In this document: positions 7,073 through 13,415 of the stretch, piece after piece
Position numbering within the stretch: position 1 is the stretch's first letter
How the letters are laid out: each line of letters starts with the position of its first letter
Source of the DNA: Leptolyngbya sp. SIO4C5
Lineage (GTDB): Bacteria > Cyanobacteriota > Cyanobacteriia > Phormidesmidales > Phormidesmidaceae
Direction of reading: 5' to 3'
Assembly: GCA_010671965.1 (NCBI GenBank)
Contig: JAAHIC010000045.1
Span: forward strand, 1 to 13,518
DNA: 13,518 nucleotides
Notes under the pieces: model-generated
Told to the model about the DNA's origin: nothing
The model's input: only the letters and a program-made list of their open reading frames with translations
The model's database searches: none
Position numbers and translations under genes: made by a program

Positions 7073-7253
7073 TCAAATTTCATTGCCCCGATCGGGGTCT
7101 AATCTCCTGGCAGCCTCCGCCAGCTTGAATTAATTAACATCCAGCAACACAATGCCTGCCCCATTTCTGGCAAAACGGTGGGCGAGTTTCCTCCACCTCA
7201 CCTGTGATCAGGAAGGTTTTGTCCTGAAAGTTATAGGTCGCATTGGCGCTCAT
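7073..7253 (-). pseudogene. N-terminal remnant of a short-chain dehydrogenase/reductase (SDR)
   Basis: From ATG 7253, with GGAGG eight bases upstream, the frame reads MSANATYNFQDKTFLITG, a typical SDR opening up to the TG of the TGxxxGxG nucleotide motif. The following bases still resemble Gly codons (GGT GGA GGA) but are about five short of the expected length, shifting the frame. In the new frame comes LAHRFARNGAGIVLLDVN, the SDR helix and second strand with the coenzyme-selecting Asp. Then follow a TAA and FKLAEAARRLDPDRGNEI, ending at a TGA (7073-7075). Only about 60 of roughly 250 residues remain. The enzyme was probably a polyol dehydrogenase by context (SmoS of other smo clusters is an SDR), but the remnant is too short to assign a substrate. 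A 39-residue peptide could still be translated. Confidence 0.72.
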
Positions 7254-7335
7254 ATCACCTGCCTCCAAATCAAGAATTGTTGCGAATCTTTCTGCCCGTC
7301 TCATTTCTGGGAGAGACACCAGTAAGATTCCATTA

Positions 7336-7351
7336 TTGAGCTTTTGCTCAA
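7336..7351. promoter_or_regulatory. Candidate SorC-type operator, transporter side
   Basis: TTGAGCTTTTGCTCAA is a perfect 6+4+6 inverted repeat with the same TTGAG-N6-CTCAA core and spacing as 7041-7058. It lies 68 bases before the binding-protein ATG, with a TAAAAT box ten bases downstream (7362-7367). It is also 82 bases before the start of the SDR remnant, so it may once have served both directions. An extra half-site TTGAG lies at 7384-7388. Confidence 0.6.
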
Positions 7352-7419
7352 AACAAGAGCATAAAATCAATCTTTGTTTATTTTTGAGTTAATCCTTTGA
7401 AATAGAGAGGAGCCGTGCG

Positions 7420-8769
7420 ATGCACCTATTTCGCCGTGTCAAAGTGCTGGTGGCATTCCTCATTGGCCTGCTGTTAGTACAGCTCGTGAATGCCTGTTCG
7501 GTAGGTCCCCAGGCAGAGGGAAAAACCCGATTAACCATCGCCACCGTCAACAACGGCGACATGGTGATCATGCAAGACCTGTCGAGTCGCTTTGAGGCTG
7601 AAAACCCGGATATTGAGCTGAACTGGGTAGTTCTGGAGGAAAACATTCTGCGCCAGCGCACCACTACCGACGTTGCCAGCCAGGGGGGGCAGTTCGATGT
7701 TCTGACTATTGGTTCTTACGAAGTTCCCATTTGGGCTAGGCGGGGCTGGCTGCATTCCCTGGACGGGCTACCCGCTGAGTATGACGTGGATGACCTGATA
7801 GACCCGATTCGCACCGGACTTTCCTATGAAGACAGCCTCTATGCAGTGCCCTTCTATGGCGAAAGCTCGATGCTCTACTACCGCACTGACCTGTTTGACC
7901 AAGCCGGTATCACAGTGCCGCAGAATCCCACCTACGAGCAGGTGGGCGAATGGGCCAAGCAAATTAACGATCCGGCCAATGACGTCTATGGTATTTGTCT
8001 GCGGGGCAAGCCAGGCTGGGGAGAGAATGTAGCCTTCCTCACCACTATGGTCAATACCTTTGGCGGGCGCTGGTTTGATATGGACTGGAATCCTACTCTT
8101 GACACCCCCGAGTGGAAAGAGGCGGTTAATTTCTACGTCGATACCTTGAACCTGTACGGTCCCCCTGGGGCCAGCTCCAACGGCTTTAACGAAAACCTAG
8201 CTCTGTTCTCGACGGGTAAATGTGGCATGTGGATCGATGCCACCGTCGCGGCTGGCCTGCTCTCGAATCCGGCAGAATCGCAGGTAGCTGATGTCGTGGG
8301 CTTTGCCCGCGCTCCGGTAGCGTCCTACCCCAATGGTTCCAACTGGCTCTGGGCTTGGTCTTTAGCTATTCCCGCCACTTCACAGTCACCGGCAGCGGCC
8401 GAGCGTTTTGTGACTTGGGCCACCTCTAAGGAGTATATCCAGCTTGTGGCGGCTGAGTATGGCTGGGTGGCCGCCCCTCCAGGGACCCGTCGATCGACTT
8501 ATGAGAATCCCAACTATCGGGAAGCTGCCCCCTTCGCGGACATCGTGCTGACCTCCATCCAGTCTGCCGATATCACAAACCCCTCCCCCGAACCGACACC
8601 CTACAAGGGAGTGCAATACGTGGATATTCCTGAGTTCCAGGCTATTGGTACCCAGGTCGGACAACGCATGGCCGCGGCCCTCACTAATAAATCGACAGTC
8701 GATCAGGCGATCGCGCGATCGCAGAACGTCGCCGAACGGTTCATGCGCCATACCGGGTATATCGAGTGA
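7420..8769 (+). CDS. smoE: Polyol (sorbitol/mannitol-type) ABC transporter substrate-binding lipoprotein
   Basis: A 449-residue family 1 extracellular solute-binding protein. The N-terminus has basic residues (RRVK) and a hydrophobic stretch ending VNAC at Cys26. This is a lipoprotein signal with a slightly atypical -2 Asn, so the mature protein is likely anchored in the periplasm. The body shows the binding-protein pattern: a first strand LTIATVNNGDMVIM, then FDVLTIGSYEVPIWARRGWL, DSLYAVPFYGESSMLYYRTD, and a Trp-rich ligand region NGSNWLWAWSLAIP. These features resemble SmoE/MtlE-type polyol receptors. GAGAGGAG seven bases before ATG 7420 is a strong ribosome site. It is the first gene of the operon with two permeases, an ATPase and a mannitol dehydrogenase, which is the main ground for polyol as ligand. 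The exact polyol cannot be read from the sequence. Confidence 0.88.
   Translation: MHLFRRVKVLVAFLIGLLLVQLVNACSVGPQAEGKTRLTIATVNNGDMVIMQDLSSRFEAENPDIELNWVVLEENILRQRTTTDVASQGGQFDVLTIGSYEVPIWARRGWLHSLDGLPAEYDVDDLIDPIRTGLSYEDSLYAVPFYGESSMLYYRTDLFDQAGITVPQNPTYEQVGEWAKQINDPANDVYGICLRGKPGWGENVAFLTTMVNTFGGRWFDMDWNPTLDTPEWKEAVNFYVDTLNLYGPPGASSNGFNENLALFSTGKCGMWIDATVAAGLLSNPAESQVADVVGFARAPVASYPNGSNWLWAWSLAIPATSQSPAAAERFVTWATSKEYIQLVAAEYGWVAAPPGTRRSTYENPNYREAAPFADIVLTSIQSADITNPSPEPTPYKGVQYVDIPEFQAIGTQVGQRMAAALTNKSTVDQAIARSQNVAERFMRHTGYIE
8707..8722. repeat. Tandem pair of HIP1 octamers
   Basis: Two GCGATCGC octamers lie head to tail within the end of the binding-protein gene. HIP1 is over-represented in many cyanobacterial genomes, and more than 20 copies occur singly in this window. 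It marks the host lineage and is not a functional element of this operon. Confidence 0.8.
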
Positions 8770-8771
8770 TT

Positions 8772-8840
8772 GGGAAGTTTTGAGTTTTTAAGCTGAGTTC
8801 TTGAGATTGAAAGTTCAACAGTCAAAGCTCAAAACTTTCT
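8772..8840 (+). other. Intergenic stem-loop between binding protein and first permease
   Basis: The 107-base gap holds a perfect 10-bp inverted repeat, AAGTTTTGAG (8775-8784) and CTCAAAACTT (8828-8837). In RNA it extends to 14 pairs including three G-U pairs (8772-8785 with 8827-8840), enclosing a 41-base loop. A pyrimidine-rich stretch follows with no Shine-Dalgarno before the permease ATG. Such hairpins after a binding-protein gene often protect the upstream message or reduce read-through, giving more receptor than permease. It lacks a clean U-run, so it is not a standard terminator. Confidence 0.5.
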
Positions 8841-8876
8841 CACTTTTCCTTCGTTCACCTTTATCCTTTCTCAACT

Positions 8877-9794
8877 ATGACTTCCTCTATCGCAACCCCT
8901 TCCCATTCGCCGCCACCGACCCGGACGCAATCGCACCAACGCATCCCGGCCCGGCTGCTGGTGGCGCCCTCAGTGATCGCGCTGGTGCTCTGGATGGTGG
9001 TGCCGCTGGCGATGGCTATCTGGTTTGCCTTCCAGCGCTACAACCTGCTATTGCCTGAGAATCGCGAGTTTATTGGCTTAGAGAACTTTACCTACATCCT
9101 GACCGACCCCGCTCTGTGGGTTTCTATCGGCATCACGCTGGTGCTGGTGGTGTCGGTGCTGGTGATTACGATTGGCCTTGGCACCCTGCTAGCAGTGCTG
9201 TTTAACCAGGATTTTGCTGGGCGGGGTGTGGCGCGGGTGCTGGCGATTTCGCCATTTTTCGTCATGCCCACAGTGAGTGCCCTGATCTGGAAAAACATGC
9301 TAATGCACCCGGTAAACGGGCTATTTGCCCAAATTACGCGGGGCTTAGGCATGGGGGCGATCGACTGGTTTGCCGATTTGCCGCTGGTGGCGATCATCAT
9401 CATCGTCTCGTGGGAGTGGCTGCCCTTTGCCCTCTTGATTCTGCTGACGGCGATTCAGTCGCTGGATGCGGACCAGATGGAGGCGGCGCGGATGGATGGG
9501 GCCAACTCTATGGCGCTGTTTCGGTTTGTGGTGCTGCCCCACCTGAGCCGGGCCATTTCCGTCGTGGCGATGATTGAAACGATTTTCTTTCTCACTATCT
9601 TTGCCGAAATCTTCGTCACCACCGGAGGCGGCCCTGGACTCGCTACCACCAACCTGGCCTACTACATCTACCTAAAGGCACTGCTGGAATTCGACGTGGG
9701 CGGGGCATCGGCAGGCGGCTTGATTGCCGTGGTGCTGGCCAACATCGTGGCGATTTTTCTGATGCGCAGTGTTGCTCGTAATTTGGACACCTGA
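8877..9794 (+). CDS. smoF: Polyol ABC transporter permease (MalF/SmoF-like)
   Basis: A 305-residue inner-membrane permease of the carbohydrate uptake (CUT1) type. A proline- and threonine-rich cytosolic tail of about 25 residues precedes six predicted helices, the first near LLVAPSVIALVLWMVVPLA. The cytoplasmic EAA loop that docks on the ATPase is at about 202-223 (EAARMDGANSMALFRFVVLP), with the usual Gly. The PFFVMPTVSALIWKNML and TTGGGPGLATTNLAYYIY stretches are family hallmarks. No Shine-Dalgarno is seen before ATG 8877, only pyrimidine-rich leader. It pairs with the next permease gene, whose ATG follows its stop after one base, so the two are probably made together. Substrate is inferred from the operon. 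Confidence 0.9.
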   Translation: MTSSIATPSHSPPPTRTQSHQRIPARLLVAPSVIALVLWMVVPLAMAIWFAFQRYNLLLPENREFIGLENFTYILTDPALWVSIGITLVLVVSVLVITIGLGTLLAVLFNQDFAGRGVARVLAISPFFVMPTVSALIWKNMLMHPVNGLFAQITRGLGMGAIDWFADLPLVAIIIIVSWEWLPFALLILLTAIQSLDADQMEAARMDGANSMALFRFVVLPHLSRAISVVAMIETIFFLTIFAEIFVTTGGGPGLATTNLAYYIYLKALLEFDVGGASAGGLIAVVLANIVAIFLMRSVARNLDT

Positions 9795-9795
9795 T

Positions 9796-10617
9796 ATGGC
9801 AAGTAATTCCTCTCGTCAATGGCTGATTGCCCTGTTGGGCTGGCTGGTGGCCTGCCTCTTGTTCTTCCCGATTTTCTGGATGTTCATCACCAGCTTCAAA
9901 ACAGAAGTGGCGGCGGTGGCAACTCCGCCTCAACTCTTCTTTCAACCCACCTTTGAGAACTACATCGCCGTGCAGGCCCGCGCCTCCTACTTCAACTTCG
10001 CCTGGAATAGCGTGGTGATTTCGATTGGGGCCACGATTCTGGCGCTGCTGCTGGCGATTCCGGCGGCCTACGCCATGTCGTTTTTTCCCACGAAGCGCAC
10101 CAAGGGCACTTTGCTGTGGATGCTTTCCACTAAGATGCTGCCTGCGGTTGGTGTGTTAGTGCCGATCTATATCCTGGGGCGGGAAACGGGACTGCTGGAT
10201 ACCCGCATCGGCCTGATCATCATCTATACGCTAATTAATCTGCCGATTGTGGTGTGGATGATCTATAGCTTCTTCAAGGAAGTGCCGAAGGAAATTTTGG
10301 AAGCCGATCGCATGGACGGGGCGTCCACCTGGCAGGAAGTAGTACACGTGCTGCTGCCCCTAGCTCTACCGGGCATTGCCTCCACCGCCTTGCTGTCCAT
10401 CATTCTGTCTTGGAATGAAGCCTTTTGGAGCCTGAATCTGACCACCTTTGATGCGGCTCCCCTAACGGCCTTCATTGCGTCATTTTCCAGTCCCCAGGGT
10501 TTGTTTTGGGCCAAACTCTCTGCCGCTTCAACGATGGCGATCGCCCCTATCTTGATCTTCGGCTGGATCAGCCAGCGACAACTGGTCCGAGGTCTCACTT
10601 TTGGGGCCGTTAAGTAA
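9796..10617 (+). CDS. smoG: Polyol ABC transporter permease (MalG/SmoG-like)
   Basis: A 273-residue second permease of the CUT1 family. A first helix (WLIALLGWLVACLLFFPIFW) is followed by MFITSFKTE, the conserved 'SFK' entry of MalG-like proteins. It has six helices in total and an EAA loop at about 166-193 (EILEADRMDGASTWQEVVHV and LLPLALPG). ATG 9796 starts one base after the SmoF stop. An in-frame GTG at 9769 lies inside smoF and would add nine non-family residues, so I rejected it. The tight junction and weak ribosome site suggest translational coupling, giving the 1:1 permease pair that the transporter needs. Confidence 0.9.
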   Translation: MASNSSRQWLIALLGWLVACLLFFPIFWMFITSFKTEVAAVATPPQLFFQPTFENYIAVQARASYFNFAWNSVVISIGATILALLLAIPAAYAMSFFPTKRTKGTLLWMLSTKMLPAVGVLVPIYILGRETGLLDTRIGLIIIYTLINLPIVVWMIYSFFKEVPKEILEADRMDGASTWQEVVHVLLPLALPGIASTALLSIILSWNEAFWSLNLTTFDAAPLTAFIASFSSPQGLFWAKLSAASTMAIAPILIFGWISQRQLVRGLTFGAVK

Positions 10618-10622
10618 ACACC

Positions 10623-10648
10623 GTTTTGCACATTTGTTTTGCACATTT
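10623..10648 (+). repeat. Perfect 13-bp tandem duplication
   Basis: GTTTTGCACATTT occurs twice in direct succession in the 53-base gap between the second permease and the ATPase gene. The AAGGTGAG ribosome site (10657-10664) lies just downstream. No hairpin or promoter is evident in it. Confidence 0.9.
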
Positions 10649-10670
10649 ATCGACCTAAGGTGAGCAACCC

Positions 10671-11879
10671 ATGTCTACTGTCACATTGCGAGACATCCAT
10701 AAAGCCTACAGCGATCATGAGGTGATTAAAGGCGTTGATTTAGATATCAACGATAGGGAATTTGTCGTTTTCGTTGGTCCTTCCGGCTGTGGTAAATCCA
10801 CTCTGTTGCGGATGATCGCGGGGCTGGAAGAGATTACCTCCGGTGACCTGCTGATTGATGGCGATCGCATGAACGAAGTACCGCCCGACAAGCGAGGTCT
10901 GGCAATGGTGTTTCAGACCTACGCCCTCTATCCCCACATGACCGTGGCCGAAAACATGGCCTTCAGCCTGCGACTGGCAGGGGTTTCCAAAGAGCGGCGG
11001 ATGGAGCGGGCCCGTGAAGTGGCCCGGGTTCTGCAGCTAGAGCCATTGCTCGAGCGCAAGCCCAAAGCCCTTTCCGGCGGTCAGCGGCAGCGGGTAGCTA
11101 TTGGTCGAGCCTTAGTCCGCAATCCCCGCGTATTCCTGTTTGATGAACCGTTATCTAATCTGGATGCGGCCCTGCGGGTGCAGATGCGGATTGAGCTGGC
11201 GGGCCTGCACGAAAGTCTGCAGTCCACCATGATTTATGTCACCCACGACCAGGTGGAAGCCATGACCCTGGCAGACAAGATTGTGGTTTTGCAGGGCGGC
11301 ATCGTCGAGCAGGTGGGTTCTCCTTTAGAGCTGTATCACCATCCCCGCAACCTATTTGTAGCGGGGTTCATCGGCTCGCCCAAGATGAACTTCCTCTCAG
11401 TACAGACCGTTGGCGTGCAGGATTCAGGTACCGTCGTTCGGCTCCCCGGCGATGCCAGCGTCACCGTGCCCGTGCAGCCCAAGATGCTCTCGGCAGGCGA
11501 TCGCGCTACCCTTGGCATCCGCCCCGAACACCTACGGATTGACGCTCATAACCCCACGCTGATGGGCGAAGTGCTAGTAGTTGAACGACTCGGCGGCGAA
11601 ACCTACCTCTACGTCAAAATCGCCGGGGGCGATACCTTCATTGTCCAGACCGATGGCGACAACCGGGCCAAGGTGCGCGATCGCGTACCTATTCACATCG
11701 ACGGTGACCTTTGCCACCTGTTTGACATCGAAGGGCTAGCCATTCCCAAAGCGCAGCGCCATCACCTCACCGCTCAGCCCCAGCATCCTGAAATCACGCC
11801 AACGCAAACCGCAGCCTCCCAAAAGCAAACCTATGAACAGCAACCCCAGCCCAACCAAATCCCTCGTCAAGCTGACTGA
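10671..11879 (+). CDS. smoK: MalK/UgpC-family ABC transporter ATP-binding protein (polyol import)
   Basis: A 402-residue cytosolic ATPase driving the polyol importer. Seen in order: Walker A GPSGCGKST (36-44), Q-loop Gln82 in MVFQTYALYPHM, signature LSGGQRQRVA (134-143), Walker B VFLFDEP (154-160) followed by LSNLD, and switch His192 in YVTHDQVEAM. A C-terminal OB/TOBE regulatory domain (about 240-355) includes LGIRPEHLRI. The last 45 or so residues are Gln-, Pro- and Thr-rich low-complexity sequence, beyond the usual end of MalK proteins near 360-370. This tail overlaps the next gene by 47 bp. AAGGTGAG seven bases before ATG 10671 supports the start. Fusion with, or sharing by, other sugar importers (as with MsmX) is possible. 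Confidence 0.92.
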   Translation: MSTVTLRDIHKAYSDHEVIKGVDLDINDREFVVFVGPSGCGKSTLLRMIAGLEEITSGDLLIDGDRMNEVPPDKRGLAMVFQTYALYPHMTVAENMAFSLRLAGVSKERRMERAREVARVLQLEPLLERKPKALSGGQRQRVAIGRALVRNPRVFLFDEPLSNLDAALRVQMRIELAGLHESLQSTMIYVTHDQVEAMTLADKIVVLQGGIVEQVGSPLELYHHPRNLFVAGFIGSPKMNFLSVQTVGVQDSGTVVRLPGDASVTVPVQPKMLSAGDRATLGIRPEHLRIDAHNPTLMGEVLVVERLGGETYLYVKIAGGDTFIVQTDGDNRAKVRDRVPIHIDGDLCHLFDIEGLAIPKAQRHHLTAQPQHPEITPTQTAASQKQTYEQQPQPNQIPRQAD

Positions 11880-13332
11880 GGGGAACCTCTCACATCTGCC
11901 CGAACTGGTACGCATCCCGAAGTACGATCGCAGCCAAGTGACTCACGGCATCGTCCATTTTGGGGTCGGCGGCTTCCACCGGGCGCACCAGGCGCTGTAT
12001 CTGGACAACTACCTGGAGCAGCACCCTAACAGCGACTGGAGTATCTGCGGCGTCGGTCTGCTGGAGTTCGACCGCAAAATGCGAGATGTCATGCACTCCC
12101 AGAACTGTCTGTATACCCTGGTGGAGCGATCTCCTAAGGGGGACGAGGCCCGCGTCATCGGCTCCATCACCCAGTACCTATTTGCCCCCGACGATCGCGA
12201 GGCTGTCATTGCAATCCTAGCAGCCCCCCAGTGCCGCATCGTCACCCTGACCATCACCGAAGGCGGCTACTACGTGGTTGAAGGGACGGGTGAGTTCGAC
12301 ATTAGTCATCCCACCATCCAGCACGATTTGCAGAACCCGGATGAACCCCACGGCATTTACGGCTTCCTGACAGCGGCGCTGAATCGGCGGCAACAGCGGG
12401 GTATTCCCCCCTTCACCGTCCTCTCCTGCGATAACCTCCAGGGTAACGGTGACCTGGTCGGCAGCATGCTGACGGCCTTCGCTAAACGGCAAAATCCTGA
12501 CCTGGGCCGGTGGATCGAAGAGAATGTGGCCTTTCCAAACAGCATGGTCGATCGCATTACCCCGTCTACCACCCCAACCGATATTCAGATGGTGCGCGAT
12601 CGCTTTGGCATCGATGACAGTTGGCCCGTGGTGGCCGAACCGTTCAGTCAGTGGGTAATTGAAGATAAATTCTGCGCGGGCAGGCCCGATTGGGAGTCTG
12701 TGGGCGTGCAGATGACAGACGATGTCAGGCCCTACGAAATGATGAAGCTGCGGCTGCTGAATGCCAGCCACTCGCTGATGGGTTATCTGGGGTCGCTGCT
12801 TGGATACAGCTACACGTCTGAGGCAATGGATGATCCGTTGATTCGTCAGGTTGTTGAACGGCTGATGGATGAAGTTTCGTCAACGCTGCCGCCGCTTCCC
12901 GGTATTCAGCTCGACCGCTATCAACAAACGCTAATCGAGCGGTTTACTAATACAAAAGTGCGCGATCAGCTCTCTCGCCTGTGTCTAAACGGCTCGGACA
13001 AAATACCCAAGTTCATCCTTGGCAGCTTGAGGGATAAGCTGGCGCAGGATGGGTCAATTACCTATTTGAGCTTTGCGATCGCGCTCTGGTTCCGCTACCT
13101 CAACGGCAAAGATGAACAGGGTCAGTCGTTACCTATTAACGACCCAATGGCAACCCTGCTCACCGAAAAAGCGCTCATGGGCAAAGATGATCCGACACCG
13201 CTACTCAGCATCAGCCAAATCTTTGGCAACCTGTCTGATTCTAGAGAGTTCATAACGGCTGTCACCCACCATCTGCAACAGCTCTATGCGCTGGGAACAC
13301 AGGAAACAGTATCCCGACTTTTTGGAAAGTAA
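11833..13332 (+). CDS. mtlK: Mannitol 2-dehydrogenase (long-chain polyol dehydrogenase family)
   Basis: A 499-residue cytosolic NAD(P)-dependent dehydrogenase of the long-chain mannitol dehydrogenase family, normal in length. Visible are the N-terminal nucleotide-binding GIVHFGVGGFHRAHQALY (39-56), LSCDNLQGNG (197-206), the family stretch FPNSMVDRITPSTTP (234-248), and the catalytic segment MMKLRLLNASH. Lys305, Asn310 and His313 there match the Lys-Asn-His set of Pseudomonas mannitol dehydrogenase. It oxidises mannitol to fructose, and relatives act on arabitol or fructuronate, so the substrate is likely but not certain. ATG 11833 is the only ATG ahead of the family core, but it has no clear ribosome site and lies inside the ATPase gene, which implies coupled translation. 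The product would feed the fructokinase at 4154-5164. Confidence 0.92.
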   Translation: MNSNPSPTKSLVKLTEGNLSHLPELVRIPKYDRSQVTHGIVHFGVGGFHRAHQALYLDNYLEQHPNSDWSICGVGLLEFDRKMRDVMHSQNCLYTLVERSPKGDEARVIGSITQYLFAPDDREAVIAILAAPQCRIVTLTITEGGYYVVEGTGEFDISHPTIQHDLQNPDEPHGIYGFLTAALNRRQQRGIPPFTVLSCDNLQGNGDLVGSMLTAFAKRQNPDLGRWIEENVAFPNSMVDRITPSTTPTDIQMVRDRFGIDDSWPVVAEPFSQWVIEDKFCAGRPDWESVGVQMTDDVRPYEMMKLRLLNASHSLMGYLGSLLGYSYTSEAMDDPLIRQVVERLMDEVSSTLPPLPGIQLDRYQQTLIERFTNTKVRDQLSRLCLNGSDKIPKFILGSLRDKLAQDGSITYLSFAIALWFRYLNGKDEQGQSLPINDPMATLLTEKALMGKDDPTPLLSISQIFGNLSDSREFITAVTHHLQQLYALGTQETVSRLFGK

Positions 13333-13360
13333 TACAATTATTGCTGAATAACACGTAGCT

Positions 13361-13395
13361 GGGCATTGCTAAAAGCAATAGGGTACTCAGTGCCC
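13361..13395 (+). other. Nested hairpin between mannitol dehydrogenase and next gene
   Basis: ATTGCT-AAA-AGCAAT (13365-13379) is a 6-bp hairpin with a 3-base loop. GGGCA (13361-13365) can also pair with TGCCC (13391-13395), competing with its last base. No U-run follows, so it is a poor intrinsic terminator. It may be a leader structure of the gene at 13416 or chance. Confidence 0.3.
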
Positions 13396-13415
13396 TTGTC
13401 ATTCGGAGACGGAAA

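Larger units (their letters stand above)
6994..7419. other. Divergent control region with an SDR gene remnant
   Basis: These 426 bases separate the SorC-type regulator from the transporter operon. They contain two operator-like palindromes (7041-7058 and 7336-7351), the decayed start of an SDR gene on the minus strand (7073-7253), and a GC-rich palindrome CCCCGATCGGGG (7086-7097). There are TAAAAT boxes just beyond each operator, at 7362-7367 on the plus strand and at 7039-7034 on the minus strand. I could not assign convincing -35 elements at normal spacing. No intact gene is present. Confidence 0.6.

Noticed and set aside
7086..7097. GC-rich palindrome CCCCGATCGGGG considered as a terminator
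   Set aside because: The stem would be only four pairs around a GATC loop and no T-run follows on either strand. It falls within the SDR remnant, where it encodes part of DPDRG.
7134..7370. Open frame of 78 codons on the minus strand in the regulator-transporter gap
   Set aside because: Its first 39 codons cross an operator and show no family pattern. The remainder is the frameshifted start of an SDR, better described as a remnant.
8386..8751. 121-codon minus-strand frame inside the binding-protein gene
   Set aside because: It is antisense to a clear solute-binding protein, with no motif of its own.
8772..8840. Third operator for the SorC-type regulator
   Set aside because: TTGAG and CTCAA ends are present but 43 bases apart instead of 6, so it does not fit the dimer site geometry of the other two.
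12217..12771. 184-codon minus-strand frame inside mannitol dehydrogenase
   Set aside because: It is antisense to conserved catalytic regions and has a His-rich translation typical of a shadow frame.
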